Notes under the pieces: generated by a model
What the model saw: only the letters and a program-made list of their open reading frames with translations
Told to the model about the DNA's origin: nothing
Databases searched by the model: none
Shown here: positions 1-7,786 of the stretch, in pieces
Numbering within the stretch: the stretch's first letter is position 1
Layout of the letters: each line of letters starts with the position of its first letter
Origin: Clostridia bacterium
Lineage (GTDB): Bacteria > Bacillota > Clostridia > Oscillospirales > CAG-272
Direction of reading: 5' to 3'
Assembly: GCA_017937845.1 (NCBI GenBank)
Contig: JAGBCV010000031.1
Location: forward strand, 1 to 46,935
Length of the DNA: 46,935 nt
Position numbers and translations under genes: made by a program

Positions 1-109
1 ACGGGACCCATTTATGGGTAGTAAGTAACAATTGCGTGGCTGGCAGGCCAATCTAAAACGCACTTGTGCGTAGCCAGTAGCGTGTAGGGCTATGCCCGAA
101 AATGAAATA
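1..109. other. Non-coding left edge, possible end of a mobile element
   Basis: No gene of useful length can be read here; all forward frames stop within about 55 bases. The stretch contains several short inverted repeats, for example GGGCTATGCCC near 88, and is followed directly by a strong hairpin. This resembles the structured non-coding right end of an IS200/IS605-type element, but no transposase lies in the window, so this is only a guess. Confidence 0.25.
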
Positions 110-144
110 CCACCCGCTATGCGGGTGGATATTTATTTTTTTAT
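110..144. terminator. Hairpin with T-tract, likely terminator
   Basis: The stem CCACCCGC/GCGGGTGG (110-117 with 121-128) has a TAT loop and is followed on the plus strand by an AT-rich tract ending in seven T. It could end a transcript entering from the left, and it also lies just beyond the stop of the minus-strand regulator at 148. It may instead be the terminal hairpin of a mobile element. Confidence 0.6.
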
Positions 145-147
145 ACA

Positions 148-924
148 TTATACATCAAAAACATAAGCGCAAATGAGATTTTTTCCTTCTGCAAAGGCTT
201 TTGCGGTCTTAAAGGGTACGGGCTTTACGTCGTCATCGTGATAATTGTAGATCGTAAGACCAAGCTCATCGTATACACCGGCAACGGTATGGATGCCCTT
301 GATTTCAAGCAAATTGCGAACGTCAAAATACGAGTAAAGGAATACGCCGCATTTTCTGCGAATATGCTTTTGGAAATCTTCCTCATCGGTGATCATTTTG
401 TAGGGGATATCGTGACCGAGGAAATAACCGCCGAGCTTTTTGGGGTCTGTACCGGCAAAGCCGCCGAGAAGAGCCATATCATTTTCTTCAAGCTCATACA
501 GAATATCCGCAAGCGATTGGGGCTTTTCGGAAAGGATTCCGAGGTTATAGAGCGCGATGGCTTCATCGCCGTTAAAGGAGATCGGGAATTTGCCGTAACG
601 GAACAGATCACAAGGGGGATTGCTTTGACCGATGATCACATCGGGCTCCAGCATGATGTGTTTGTTATCTTCATAATTTTTATTGTATTTGTTTTCTGCA
701 CGGAGCATATCCGCGGTCTTCCATGTGGTAAGGTCATCTGCAATAAAAATGTCTTCAACGGTCTTGCCGAAATAGCGTGCAATGTGAATAGCGAGAATAA
801 TAGAGGGGTTGTATTTGCCGTTTTCAATGGAGCAAATAGTCTGACGCGAAACGCCCATTGCGGTCGCAAGAGCATCCTGACTGATTCCGCGTTCTTTGCG
901 AAGACGAGAAACTTCGTTTTTCAT
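148..924 (-). CDS. XRE-family regulator fused to a papain-like domain with no visible catalytic Cys
   Basis: Residues 4-60 form a Cro/CI-type helix-turn-helix (GISQDALATAMGVSRQTI and a conserved IENGKYNPS). A linker follows, then residues about 100-258 resemble a papain-like/C39-like cysteine peptidase fold. The Asn-Gly-x-Glu-Ala-Ile-Ala-x-Tyr-Asn helix starts near 118, a His-Thr-Val-Ala strand contains His212, and Tyr-Asn follows at 226-227. In active relatives I would expect Cys after Asn-Gly, but here it is Asp120, so the domain may bind rather than cut. The ATG lies 13 bases after AAAGGA, which is long spacing. The gene is monocistronic in appearance with its own promoter. The HTH call is firm; the domain fold and the lost residue are inferred from memory of the family. 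Confidence 0.75.
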   Translation of the reverse strand: MKNEVSRLRKERGISQDALATAMGVSRQTICSIENGKYNPSIILAIHIARYFGKTVEDIFIADDLTTWKTADMLRAENKYNKNYEDNKHIMLEPDVIIGQSNPPCDLFRYGKFPISFNGDEAIALYNLGILSEKPQSLADILYELEENDMALLGGFAGTDPKKLGGYFLGHDIPYKMITDEEDFQKHIRRKCGVFLYSYFDVRNLLEIKGIHTVAGVYDELGLTIYNYHDDDVKPVPFKTAKAFAEGKNLICAYVFDV

Positions 925-979
925 GATGAATAGTTCATCCTTTCGTTTCTTTTGATAAATCCTAAATTGTTGTTCTAAT

Positions 980-1008
980 ATTATACAATATTTTCTCTAA
1001 AAACACAA
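980..1008 (-). promoter_or_regulatory. Putative sigma-A promoter of the XRE fusion gene
   Basis: On the minus strand TTGTGT (1003-1008) is separated by 17 bases from a perfect TATAAT (980-985). The -10 is strong and the -35 weak. It lies about 55 bases upstream of the ATG at 924. Confidence 0.5.
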
Positions 1009-1028
1009 GAGATTTTACAAAAGTTATA

Positions 1029-1754
1029 TCAAAATATTGTCTGAATCAGATATAAAATCGCAAGATGTGCGGGATAAAAGAGATAAAAACCATATTTGAG
1101 CCGTGTTTTGCCTTTTTGACCGTTATAGCAGGCGAGGATAGGAATATCCAAGAGGGCAAACCATACGTAGGGCGTTTTCGTATAGCTGACCACACAAAAT
1201 AAGATCAGCGCCAAGGAGTAATACAAAAATTGCTTATTTCTATCCTTGGAAAGAACGGCGGCAAGCGGAAGCAAGATGCCGGGCAAGCTATAATCGATGG
1301 TCAAGCGATACATGGTTTCGGCGTTGACGTAATGACAAAACGCGCAAAAGCCGACGGCAACAAAGACCGCGCCAAGCACCAAAAGCGCAGAAAGTCGGAT
1401 CTTCAGCGTATTTTCGCTCTCCAAGGACTTTTCCCAATGCAGATAGGCAAAGCAGATCAAAATCGAGAACGAAAACGTGAGCAGGATATTGAGATAAAAA
1501 GAGCGGATATTGCCGTATATCGCTTGTTCCGCGATGTATACGGCTTGGCAGGCAACGCCGAGAAGAAAGATCTGCAAAAAATACCGCAGCTTATTTGAGG
1601 TATAACGGCAGCCTTCGGCAATGAAGAAGGCAAAAAGGGGCATGGCAAGTCTACCGATATAACGAAGCCAAGTCACCTCGGGCAAAAGCAAAAAGCCGAT
1701 ATGGTCAATGAGCATCGTCAGACAAGCAATGAGCTTCAGTGCAGTACGGTTCAA
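1029..1754 (-). CDS. TraX-like integral membrane protein
   Basis: This 241-residue polytopic membrane protein has the TraX-family N-terminus: a first helix with LKLIACLTMLIDHIGF, then TWLRYIGRLAMPLFAFFIAEG. TraX was named for F-pilin N-acetylation, but chromosomal Firmicute homologues are widespread and their substrate is unknown; they resemble integral membrane acyltransferases. About seven to eight hydrophobic segments run along the whole length. The start is TTG, chosen because AGAGGTGAG sits eight bases upstream. It follows the hydrolase gene in the same direction, with a hairpin between them. No conjugation genes are nearby, so a role in conjugation is unlikely. Confidence 0.8.
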   Translation of the reverse strand: MNRTALKLIACLTMLIDHIGFLLLPEVTWLRYIGRLAMPLFAFFIAEGCRYTSNKLRYFLQIFLLGVACQAVYIAEQAIYGNIRSFYLNILLTFSFSILICFAYLHWEKSLESENTLKIRLSALLVLGAVFVAVGFCAFCHYVNAETMYRLTIDYSLPGILLPLAAVLSKDRNKQFLYYSLALILFCVVSYTKTPYVWFALLDIPILACYNGQKGKTRLKYGFYLFYPAHLAILYLIQTIF

Positions 1755-1793
1755 GGGTTCTCACCTCTTTTTTTGAAAAGATTTTTGTAAGAA

Positions 1794-1827
1794 AATCCCC
1801 GTATATTTGGGTGAATATGCGGGGATT
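1794..1827 (-). terminator. Hairpin between hydrolase and TraX-like gene
   Basis: Arms AATCCCCGTATA and TATGCGGGGATT pair with one mismatch around a ten-base loop. On the minus strand the stem is followed by a short T-rich run, so it may end or attenuate transcription after the hydrolase gene. Confidence 0.45.
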
Positions 1828-1839
1828 GCAACACACGAT

Positions 1840-2835
1840 TCAGTTATCCAAGACGCTGAAAATCTCTTTCCAGACGTATTTATCCTGCGCGGTCATGCGT
1901 TTCCAATCAAAGCTCTTGCGGAAAGCGATCTGCGCGTTTTCATCATCCAATTCATGCTTCTTCATTTTTCTGTTGAAGATATCAAAAAACGCATCTTTAT
2001 ATTTAACGGCATCGATCGTATAATTCGGATTGTGTTTTTTGCCGTCCACGAGCATAAAACGAATGTTCTTTTTCTCGGCAAGGGCATCTTTCATCACGTC
2101 AAAATGAAATTCGCGCTTGACGAGAGGGTCATCTGCGGCGTGCAAAATGAGGACCTTCGCGTCGGTATTTTGCAAGGAGTTGACCGCATGATAGGAAACG
2201 TAATCGGGATTGGTGCTTTGTTCGAGCGCGAGGATCGTTTTGCGAAACGGCTTCAAAGCGCCGTCGAAGTTTTGCTCGATCATCGCTTCCACGGAAACAA
2301 AGCCCGAAATGGCAACGATATGCGAAACGTCGGCGTGGATCGCCGCGATATTCTGACACGCAAACGCGCCCCAGCTATGCCCGACGACGGAAATATCAAA
2401 GCCCTTGTAGGCTTCGTCTGCCTTGAGCGCTCTCAGACAAGCGTCGAGGTCGGAAAGTGATTGTGCAAAGCCGTGTGTGGAGTCGCCCTCGGATTCCACA
2501 CAGCCCGTATGGTCGTAGGCGAAGACCAGATATCCGTGACGCGCCAGCATCTCAATTTCATGCAGATAAGCGCGATGCCCCGCGCCCATGCCGTGGTCAA
2601 AGACGATGATTCGGTTTTCGATGGGGTTATCGTAAAAATAAAAATATCCTTGGAGTCGATGTCCGGCGGTGGCGTTGAAGATATAAGGCTCTTTATGCAA
2701 GCCGTCAAAAGCCTTGGCGGAGAAATAAAAGATCGCGCCGAAAACCTCTTGACGGGAAAACATCTGTGCTCGATATGCTTTTTCGATTTGCTTTTCAAAA
2801 ATCAAGACGCTCATCCTTTCTTTTTTTGATATCAT
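1840..2835 (-). CDS. Alpha/beta hydrolase
   Basis: This is a cytoplasmic serine hydrolase of the alpha/beta fold, about 331 residues. The strand-loop FDHGMGAGHRAY (79-90) gives the oxyanion region, the nucleophile elbow is GHSWG with Ser154, the acid is probably Asp236 in HAADDPLV, and the base His268 in GKKHNP. It therefore has a complete triad in the right order. Sequence resembles lysophospholipase-type esterases, but the substrate cannot be told. There is no signal peptide. Start choice is uncertain: the ATG at 2835 has no ribosome binding site, and a second ATG at 2814 lies directly against AAAGG. Confidence 0.75.
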   Translation of the reverse strand: MISKKERMSVLIFEKQIEKAYRAQMFSRQEVFGAIFYFSAKAFDGLHKEPYIFNATAGHRLQGYFYFYDNPIENRIIVFDHGMGAGHRAYLHEIEMLARHGYLVFAYDHTGCVESEGDSTHGFAQSLSDLDACLRALKADEAYKGFDISVVGHSWGAFACQNIAAIHADVSHIVAISGFVSVEAMIEQNFDGALKPFRKTILALEQSTNPDYVSYHAVNSLQNTDAKVLILHAADDPLVKREFHFDVMKDALAEKKNIRFMLVDGKKHNPNYTIDAVKYKDAFFDIFNRKMKKHELDDENAQIAFRKSFDWKRMTAQDKYVWKEIFSVLDN

Positions 2836-2898
2836 GGGAACGATTTATTTTTATTTTATCATGTTATCACGCAAAAAGCAAGAGAATTTTGTCAATCT

Positions 2899-3429
2899 TT
2901 ATGATAAAGGCAACTGTCCTGCGCGTTTGAGCCCCGCGAGGATCAGCGGGATCAAGATCAGCTGCAAAAGGATTCCCGGGATCGAGCCGAGAACCGTCGC
3001 CGTGAGAAAGGTTTCAAAAAGATAGGAAGAACCGCCGATGCCGGCAACGGCAAAATGTAAAATACCGTAAAGCAGTCTGCCCGAAACCATGGAGATGAGA
3101 AGAGATACGTAATAAAACGGCAATTTTTTCGGGAAAATACGGTATAAAAGCCCGCTCATGAGTCCGTAAACGGCAAGCTCCGCCGCCATAAAGAAGCATT
3201 CGGGAACGGCAGGCATGGAAAATATCATGGAACGGAGCGGTGCGGCAACGAGTCCGACGGCAAAGCCCCAAACGGGTCCGCAAACGTAACCGCAGACAAG
3301 CACGGGCAAATGCATCGGCGCAAGCATTCTGCCGATCTCACGGATCTGCCCCGTCAAAAAGGGAAGCAACAGACAAAGCGCGAGCATCATGGCGGAAATG
3401 ACCAATTTTTTGATTTGAATATGTTTCAT
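2899..3429 (-). CDS. ECF transporter S component
   Basis: This protein of about 176 residues has five to six membrane helices and the usual layout of an energy-coupling-factor substrate-binding subunit: a Lys-rich start, then a first helix LVISAMMLALCLLLPF, and a Gly/Pro-rich GYVCGPVWGFAVGL. It would bind a vitamin or other micronutrient and share the EcfAAT module, which is not encoded here. The start at 3429 (MKHIQIKK) is preferred over a longer reading because AAAGGA is nine bases upstream. The ligand cannot be predicted: there is no riboswitch in the 110 bases before it, and the neighbours give no hint. Confidence 0.75.
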   Translation of the reverse strand: MKHIQIKKLVISAMMLALCLLLPFLTGQIREIGRMLAPMHLPVLVCGYVCGPVWGFAVGLVAAPLRSMIFSMPAVPECFFMAAELAVYGLMSGLLYRIFPKKLPFYYVSLLISMVSGRLLYGILHFAVAGIGGSSYLFETFLTATVLGSIPGILLQLILIPLILAGLKRAGQLPLS

Positions 3430-3539
3430 ATGGAAAAGTCCTTTGCTGTTTGGAATGGATATGTTCATTATACAATATTTTCCGAAAAAATTCTATATGA
3501 TTTTGTAAATTTCTTCTCATAATATTTTCGGAAAGCAAA

Positions 3540-3680
3540 GGGGCTGTCTCAAATTTGGGTAATGCTTCCAATTAATTAAAAAATCGAATAAAAAACACTT
3601 GCGTTCCATAATGGGTTGCAAGTGTTTTTTGCAGGGAGTGTTTATCAAATGGAAATAATCTCCAAACTTGAGACAGCCCC
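3540..3680. mobile_element. MITE-like element with 19-bp terminal inverted repeats
   Basis: The ends GGGGCTGTCTCAAATTTGG (3540-3558) and its complement (3662-3680) match at 18 of 19 positions. Inside lies a second perfect 13-bp stem (3590-3602 with 3618-3630) flanked by A and T runs, which will act as a two-way terminator. There is no coding capacity. The terminal sequence is of the kind seen in IS1182-like transposons, so this is probably a non-autonomous derivative. It starts ten bases beyond the rubrerythrin stop codon and probably ends that transcript. Confidence 0.75.
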
Positions 3681-3690
3681 TTGTGTTTGC

Positions 3691-4239
3691 TTAATAATTT
3701 TCTTTTCTGACTTCAAAGTAGCTCTGAGGATGGTTGCAAACGGGGCAAACGTGGGGTGCATTCGTGCCCTTTACCATATGACCGCAGTTGCGGCATTCCC
3801 AAACGACCTCATCATCCTTTGCAAAAACGGAAACGGTTTCCACGTTTTTGAGGAGTGCGCGATAGCGTTCCTCGTGGGATTTTTCGATAGCGGCAACACC
3901 GCGGAACTGTTCCGCGAGAGAATGGAAGCCTTCTTCGTCTGCTTCGTCAGCCATACGCGCATACATATCGATCCATTCGTCATGCTCGCCCTCTGCTGCA
4001 TGGAGAAGGTTTTCTGCGGTATCGCCAAGCTCGCCGAGCGCCTTGAACCAAAGCTTTGCGTGTTCCTTTTCGTTTTCTGCCGTTTTGAGGAAAAGCTCAG
4101 CGATCTGCTCGTAGCCGGCTTTTTTTGCCGCAGACGCGAAATATGTATACTTATTTCTTGCCTGCGATTCGCCTGCAAATGCTTCCCAAAGGTTTTTCTC
4201 TGTCTTTGTGCCTGCGTAGATGTTCTTCTTGTTTTCCAT
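3691..4239 (-). CDS. rbr: Rubrerythrin
   Basis: This 182-residue cytoplasmic non-haem iron protein reduces hydrogen peroxide in anaerobes. The N-terminal four-helix ferritin-like domain carries the diiron ligands (ESQARNKY near 24, ENEKEH near 55, then [11 protein letters not shown] and EKSHEERY). The C-terminal rubredoxin-like domain has CRNCGH and CPVC for one Fe(Cys)4 site. The domain order is that of classical rubrerythrin. The ribosome binding site is AGGAGG, with the ATG at 4239. It is the last gene of the FTR-like/thioredoxin/rubrerythrin group, 23 bases after trxA, which suggests co-transcription for oxidative stress. Confidence 0.95.
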   Translation of the reverse strand: MENKKNIYAGTKTEKNLWEAFAGESQARNKYTYFASAAKKAGYEQIAELFLKTAENEKEHAKLWFKALGELGDTAENLLHAAEGEHDEWIDMYARMADEADEEGFHSLAEQFRGVAAIEKSHEERYRALLKNVETVSVFAKDDEVVWECRNCGHMVKGTNAPHVCPVCNHPQSYFEVRKENY

Positions 4240-4262
4240 GATATGCCTCCTACTTATATTTA

Positions 4263-4574
4263 TTATTTCAAAAGTGCCAAAATTTGTTCTTTCGGATATG
4301 CGCCGCGAAGCTGACCCGTCATTCTGCCGTTTTTCATGGCAACGAGCGTCGGGATCGCTTCAATGCGGAAAGCTTCCGCAAGCTCGGGCTCTTCGTCAAC
4401 GTTGATCTTGCCGACGAGATATTCGGGGTGCTCCTCAGCGATCGCCTCGATGGTCGGCGCGATCATCTGACAGGGACCGCACCATGTTGCCCAAAAGTCG
4501 AGCAAAACGGGTTTTTCGCTTTTGAGAACGAGCGTTTCAAAGTTTTCTTTTGTGATCTGAACGTATGCTCCCAT
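4263..4574 (-). CDS. trxA: Thioredoxin
   Basis: This 103-residue protein is a complete thioredoxin fold with the active site WCGPC at 31-35 and the cis-proline loop AIPT around 73-76. It reduces protein disulfides in the cytoplasm. The start at 4574 ([12 protein letters not shown]) is the natural family start and follows an AAGGAAA site. A longer in-frame reading continues upstream but overlaps the FTR-like gene and has no thioredoxin sequence. It sits 13 bases after the FTR-like gene and 23 before rubrerythrin. No thioredoxin reductase (TrxB) is in the window; the neighbouring iron-sulfur protein may be its reductant. Confidence 0.95.
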   Translation of the reverse strand: MGAYVQITKENFETLVLKSEKPVLLDFWATWCGPCQMIAPTIEAIAEEHPEYLVGKINVDEEPELAEAFRIEAIPTLVAMKNGRMTGQLRGAYPKEQILALLK

Positions 4575-4587
4575 AGTGATTTTCCTT

Positions 4588-4788
4588 TCATTCCTTGGAT
4601 TTATAATACAAAAGGCAATGACAATAGCCTTCAAAGTTCGGGTCTGCGATTTGGTCACGAAATTCCTTGCACATACATTTGTTGTCCTCGGTCTTTTGCA
4701 AACGGCAGGGACAGTAGCCGTCCTTCTTTTTGAGTCCCTCTTTGATCTTCGCCACGATTTCGGCGTTTTCATTCAAACGAACTGCCAT
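4588..4788 (-). CDS. Ferredoxin:thioredoxin reductase catalytic-chain-like protein
   Basis: This 66-residue protein carries three Cys-x-Cys pairs: CPC (26-28), CMC (38-40) and CHC (56-58), with the family ending CHCLLYY. In ferredoxin:thioredoxin reductase these residues hold a 4Fe-4S cluster next to a redox-active disulfide and pass electrons from ferredoxin to thioredoxin. The known plant and cyanobacterial spacing is CPC-x16-CPC-x8-CHC; here it is x9 and x15, the same total with the middle pair moved. It is directly upstream of trxA, which fits a ferredoxin-to-thioredoxin relay. No variable (alpha) chain is visible nearby. Start ATG at 4788 follows an AGGAGG site. Confidence 0.85.
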   Translation of the reverse strand: MAVRLNENAEIVAKIKEGLKKKDGYCPCRLQKTEDNKCMCKEFRDQIADPNFEGYCHCLLYYKSKE

Positions 4789-4815
4789 AGATTTACCTCC
4801 TTTGGATAAAAAGCA

Positions 4816-6366
4816 TCATTTGTTTTCGGTTTCACCGTCAAAAACAGGAGCTTTTGCGGTCGGGGGTGTGCGGAAATAGATGGTCGCCGCTCCCAGAATG
4901 AGATTGGCAAGCCAAGAGTTGATACATTCGGAACGAACGCGCCAACGCCAGTTTTTGCCGAGCGTGGAGGGTTCGTTGACTCTTGCGCGGTTGTCAAGTC
5001 CGAGAAAATCCTGCATCTGCAAGATGACGGTATTTGCGGGCGTTGCGAGCGCGCCCTTCATGATCGCCCAGTTTTTGCCCTCATCCTTGTGAAGACGGAA
5101 ATATCTCTCGACGTTTTTCACGGTTTTTGCATTGGCAGAGCCGAGCCAACCGAGAATCGTTTCGTTGTCGTGCGTACCTGTATAGGCTACGCAGTTTTTC
5201 GGGAAATTATGCGGCAAATATTCGCTGTCGGTCATTTTTGCGCCGAACGCAAACTGAATGACCTTCATGCCGGGGTATCCCGTTTCGCGGAGAAGCTCGT
5301 ATACGCCCTCCGTGAGGAAGCCGAGGTCCTCTGCGATGATATCGAGCTTGCCGAGCTTTTCATGGATGGTTTTGAAGAAATCGATACCGGGGCCCTTTTC
5401 CCAAGCACCTTTACGGGCGTTCTTTCTGCCGTAGGGGATCGTATAATACGCTTCAAAGCCACGGAAATGGTCAAAACGGATCACGTCATAGAGCTTAGAG
5501 GCGGCTTTCAGACGTTTGCACCACCAAGCGTAGCCGTCCTCTTTCATCTTATCCCAACGGTAAAGGGGATTGCCCCAGAGCTGACCGTCTGCCGTGAACG
5601 CATCGGGCGGACAGCCTGCGACCTTGATGGGCTTTCTGTTTTCGTCAAGCTGGAACTGCTCGGGAGAAGCCCAAACGTCCGCGCTGTCGGGGGAAACGTA
5701 GATCGGGACGTCACCGATGATGGAAATGCCCTTTTTGTTGGCGTAGGATTTCAAAGCGTTCCACTGCTGATAGAAGAAATATTGAAGCATCTTCCAATAC
5801 AGGACCTCATCTGCAAGACGTTCTTCTGCTTTTTTCAGCGCCGCGCGCTTGTGAAGCTTCAGATCGTCTTCCCATTTATCGAAGGACGCGCCGCCGTTTT
5901 CATCCTTAAGTGCCATAAAGAGCGCGTAATCGGTAAGCCATGCGGATTGCTTTTTGCAAAACGCTTCAAAATCCTCAGGGATTCTTTCCTTGAATCGTGC
6001 AAGCGCTTTTTTGAAAAGCGGGAATCTGCCGTTATAGAGCTTGCCGTAATCGATCTCATCGGGATTTTTACCGAAATCGATGGCGTCACATTCTTCTTTT
6101 CTCAGATATCCGCTTTGACAAAGCGATTCAAGATCGATGAAATACGGATTTCCTGCAAAGGTGGAGTATGCTTGATACGGAGAGTCGCCGTATCCCGTCG
6201 GACCGAGAGGCAAAATCTGCCAATAGCTTTGTCCTGCTGCCTCCAGAAAATCAACAAAATCAAACGCGGCTTTTCCGAGAGAGCCGATGCCGTACGGCGA
6301 CGGCAAGGAAAAAACGGGCATCAGAATACCGCATCTGCGTCTTTCAAGCAATGGAGTTTTTTTCAT
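4816..6366 (-). CDS. malQ: 4-alpha-glucanotransferase (amylomaltase), GH77
   Basis: This enzyme of about 516 residues moves maltosyl and longer alpha-1,4-glucan units between chains in the cytoplasm during glycogen or maltodextrin use. Family landmarks occur in order: LPSPYGIGSLG and SYWQILPLGPTGYGDSPYQ near the start, DVPIYVSPDSADVWA, the nucleophile Asp in IRFDHFRGF, the acid/base Glu in IIAEDLGF, and the Asp in YTGTHDNET. Length is normal. The ATG at 6366 is preferred over a TTG twelve bases upstream because AAGGAAAG lies at workable distance. It is 30 bases after the Gfo/Idh gene and 27 before the FTR-like gene, so read-through is likely. Confidence 0.93.
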   Translation of the reverse strand: MKKTPLLERRRCGILMPVFSLPSPYGIGSLGKAAFDFVDFLEAAGQSYWQILPLGPTGYGDSPYQAYSTFAGNPYFIDLESLCQSGYLRKEECDAIDFGKNPDEIDYGKLYNGRFPLFKKALARFKERIPEDFEAFCKKQSAWLTDYALFMALKDENGGASFDKWEDDLKLHKRAALKKAEERLADEVLYWKMLQYFFYQQWNALKSYANKKGISIIGDVPIYVSPDSADVWASPEQFQLDENRKPIKVAGCPPDAFTADGQLWGNPLYRWDKMKEDGYAWWCKRLKAASKLYDVIRFDHFRGFEAYYTIPYGRKNARKGAWEKGPGIDFFKTIHEKLGKLDIIAEDLGFLTEGVYELLRETGYPGMKVIQFAFGAKMTDSEYLPHNFPKNCVAYTGTHDNETILGWLGSANAKTVKNVERYFRLHKDEGKNWAIMKGALATPANTVILQMQDFLGLDNRARVNEPSTLGKNWRWRVRSECINSWLANLILGAATIYFRTPPTAKAPVFDGETENK

Positions 6367-6396
6367 GTATGTAACCAACTTTCCTTGGGTGTATAT

Positions 6397-7710
6397 TTAT
6401 TTTTTGGGATATTCGTTTTTATAGTGATGCTTTTCAAAGAAGCTGTCCACGTCGACGACGGTATCGGTGTGTCTTGCTTCTTCTGCCGCAAAGCCGATCA
6501 GATGATTTGCCACAGAGGTCTGAATATCCGCAATGGAAGAGCCCGTATAGGTTCCGGCAAGATATTCATAAAAATCACATACGATGCCTGTATCTCCGCC
6601 GCCGTGTCCGCCGACAATGGATTCCTCCGTCGTTTCCTGAACGGGGATCTCCTGCGATCTGCGCGTATCGAAATCATACATATGAATGGTCGTATCGGAC
6701 ATATTGGCGTAAATCTCCGCCTTGGTGCCGAAGATACGGATATATCTGCCGCCCTTATTGAAGGCGTTCATGGAAAAGCTTGCCGTAGCACCGCCCTCAA
6801 ACTGCATATTGACGACCTGGTGGTCGACAACGTCGTTGTTTGCGCGGAATACGCAAAGACCGTAGTCCGTCGTTTTCAAAGCCTCCATCACCTCTTCGTC
6901 GGTGGGCGGGTTGTGCTTGGCGATACCGCGTGTTGCCGCGCTGCGGAACCACTGATTGTTCTTATCATGATAATATACGTTCAGTGCGTTGTATGTGCAG
7001 GAATCCGCCACGGGACAGGTTCCGTCCGCACAGCGTACAGGTGCGCCCTCGGGTGCGTTTGCTTCTGTAAAATACGTCAATTCTCCAAAGGAAGATACCT
7101 TTTTGCAGGGCTTATCGATGAGCCACTGAATGATATCAAGGTCATGGCAGCTTTTCGCAAGAAGCATCGGTGTCGTTTCCTTTTCGCTATGCCAATTTCC
7201 TCGGATATAACTGTGCGTCTGGTGCAGATCGCCGACTGCTTCCACGTGAAGGATGGACATGATCTCACCGATCTTTCCGCTTTCCACGATGGATTTCACC
7301 TTTTTGAAGAACGGCGTATAGCGAAGAACGTGGCAAACGAGAACGGAAACGCCTTTCTCTCTTGCGAAATTCGCAATATCGGTACATTCCTTTTCGGTCT
7401 GTGCCACGGGCTTTTCAAGAAGCAGATGATAACCAAGCTCGATCGCCTTCATCGCGGGTGCATAGTGCATATCGTCCATTGTGGAAATGATGGCAATATC
7501 CGCCATTTTCGGTCTTGCAAGGATATCCTCCCAAGAGGCAAAAAGCGCTTCGTCGGGGAGGTTCAAATTTTTCTTGAAATCGTTTCTGCGGTGTTCATCG
7601 GGCTCGGCGACACCGACGATCTTAAATTTTTCAGGCATTCCGCGCATCGGCTTGGCATATGCCCAGCCACGTGCGCCGCCGCCGATAATAATAACGGAAA
7701 ACTGTTTCAT
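6397..7710 (-). CDS. Gfo/Idh/MocA-family sugar dehydrogenase
   Basis: About 437 residues. An N-terminal NAD(P)-binding Rossmann fold begins with IIIGGGARGWAYAKP, and the family motif EKPVAQTEKEC contains the Lys that contacts cofactor and substrate. The C-terminal half has HSYIRGNWHSEK, CHDLDIIQWL and an unusual cysteine-rich stretch with three Cys (CADGTCPVADSC). Relatives oxidise sugars, inositols or glycosides. The exact substrate is unknown; the upstream sialidase-like gene suggests a host-glycan sugar. Start at 7710 is fixed by AAGGAG nine bases upstream; a longer reading lacks a site. Confidence 0.88.
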   Translation of the reverse strand: MKQFSVIIIGGGARGWAYAKPMRGMPEKFKIVGVAEPDEHRRNDFKKNLNLPDEALFASWEDILARPKMADIAIISTMDDMHYAPAMKAIELGYHLLLEKPVAQTEKECTDIANFAREKGVSVLVCHVLRYTPFFKKVKSIVESGKIGEIMSILHVEAVGDLHQTHSYIRGNWHSEKETTPMLLAKSCHDLDIIQWLIDKPCKKVSSFGELTYFTEANAPEGAPVRCADGTCPVADSCTYNALNVYYHDKNNQWFRSAATRGIAKHNPPTDEEVMEALKTTDYGLCVFRANNDVVDHQVVNMQFEGGATASFSMNAFNKGGRYIRIFGTKAEIYANMSDTTIHMYDFDTRRSQEIPVQETTEESIVGGHGGGDTGIVCDFYEYLAGTYTGSSIADIQTSVANHLIGFAAEEARHTDTVVDVDSFFEKHHYKNEYPKK

Positions 7711-7786
7711 AAAAGGCTTCTCCTTGTGATATCTTTTTTCTTTCATTATACCGCACGTTTTCGGGATTTGTCAACATCAAATCTGT

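Noticed and set aside
922..939. Five-codon leader ORF overlapping the start of the XRE fusion gene by ATGA
   Set aside because: Its ATG is embedded in the AAAGGATG sequence with no free ribosome binding site, so translation is not supported.
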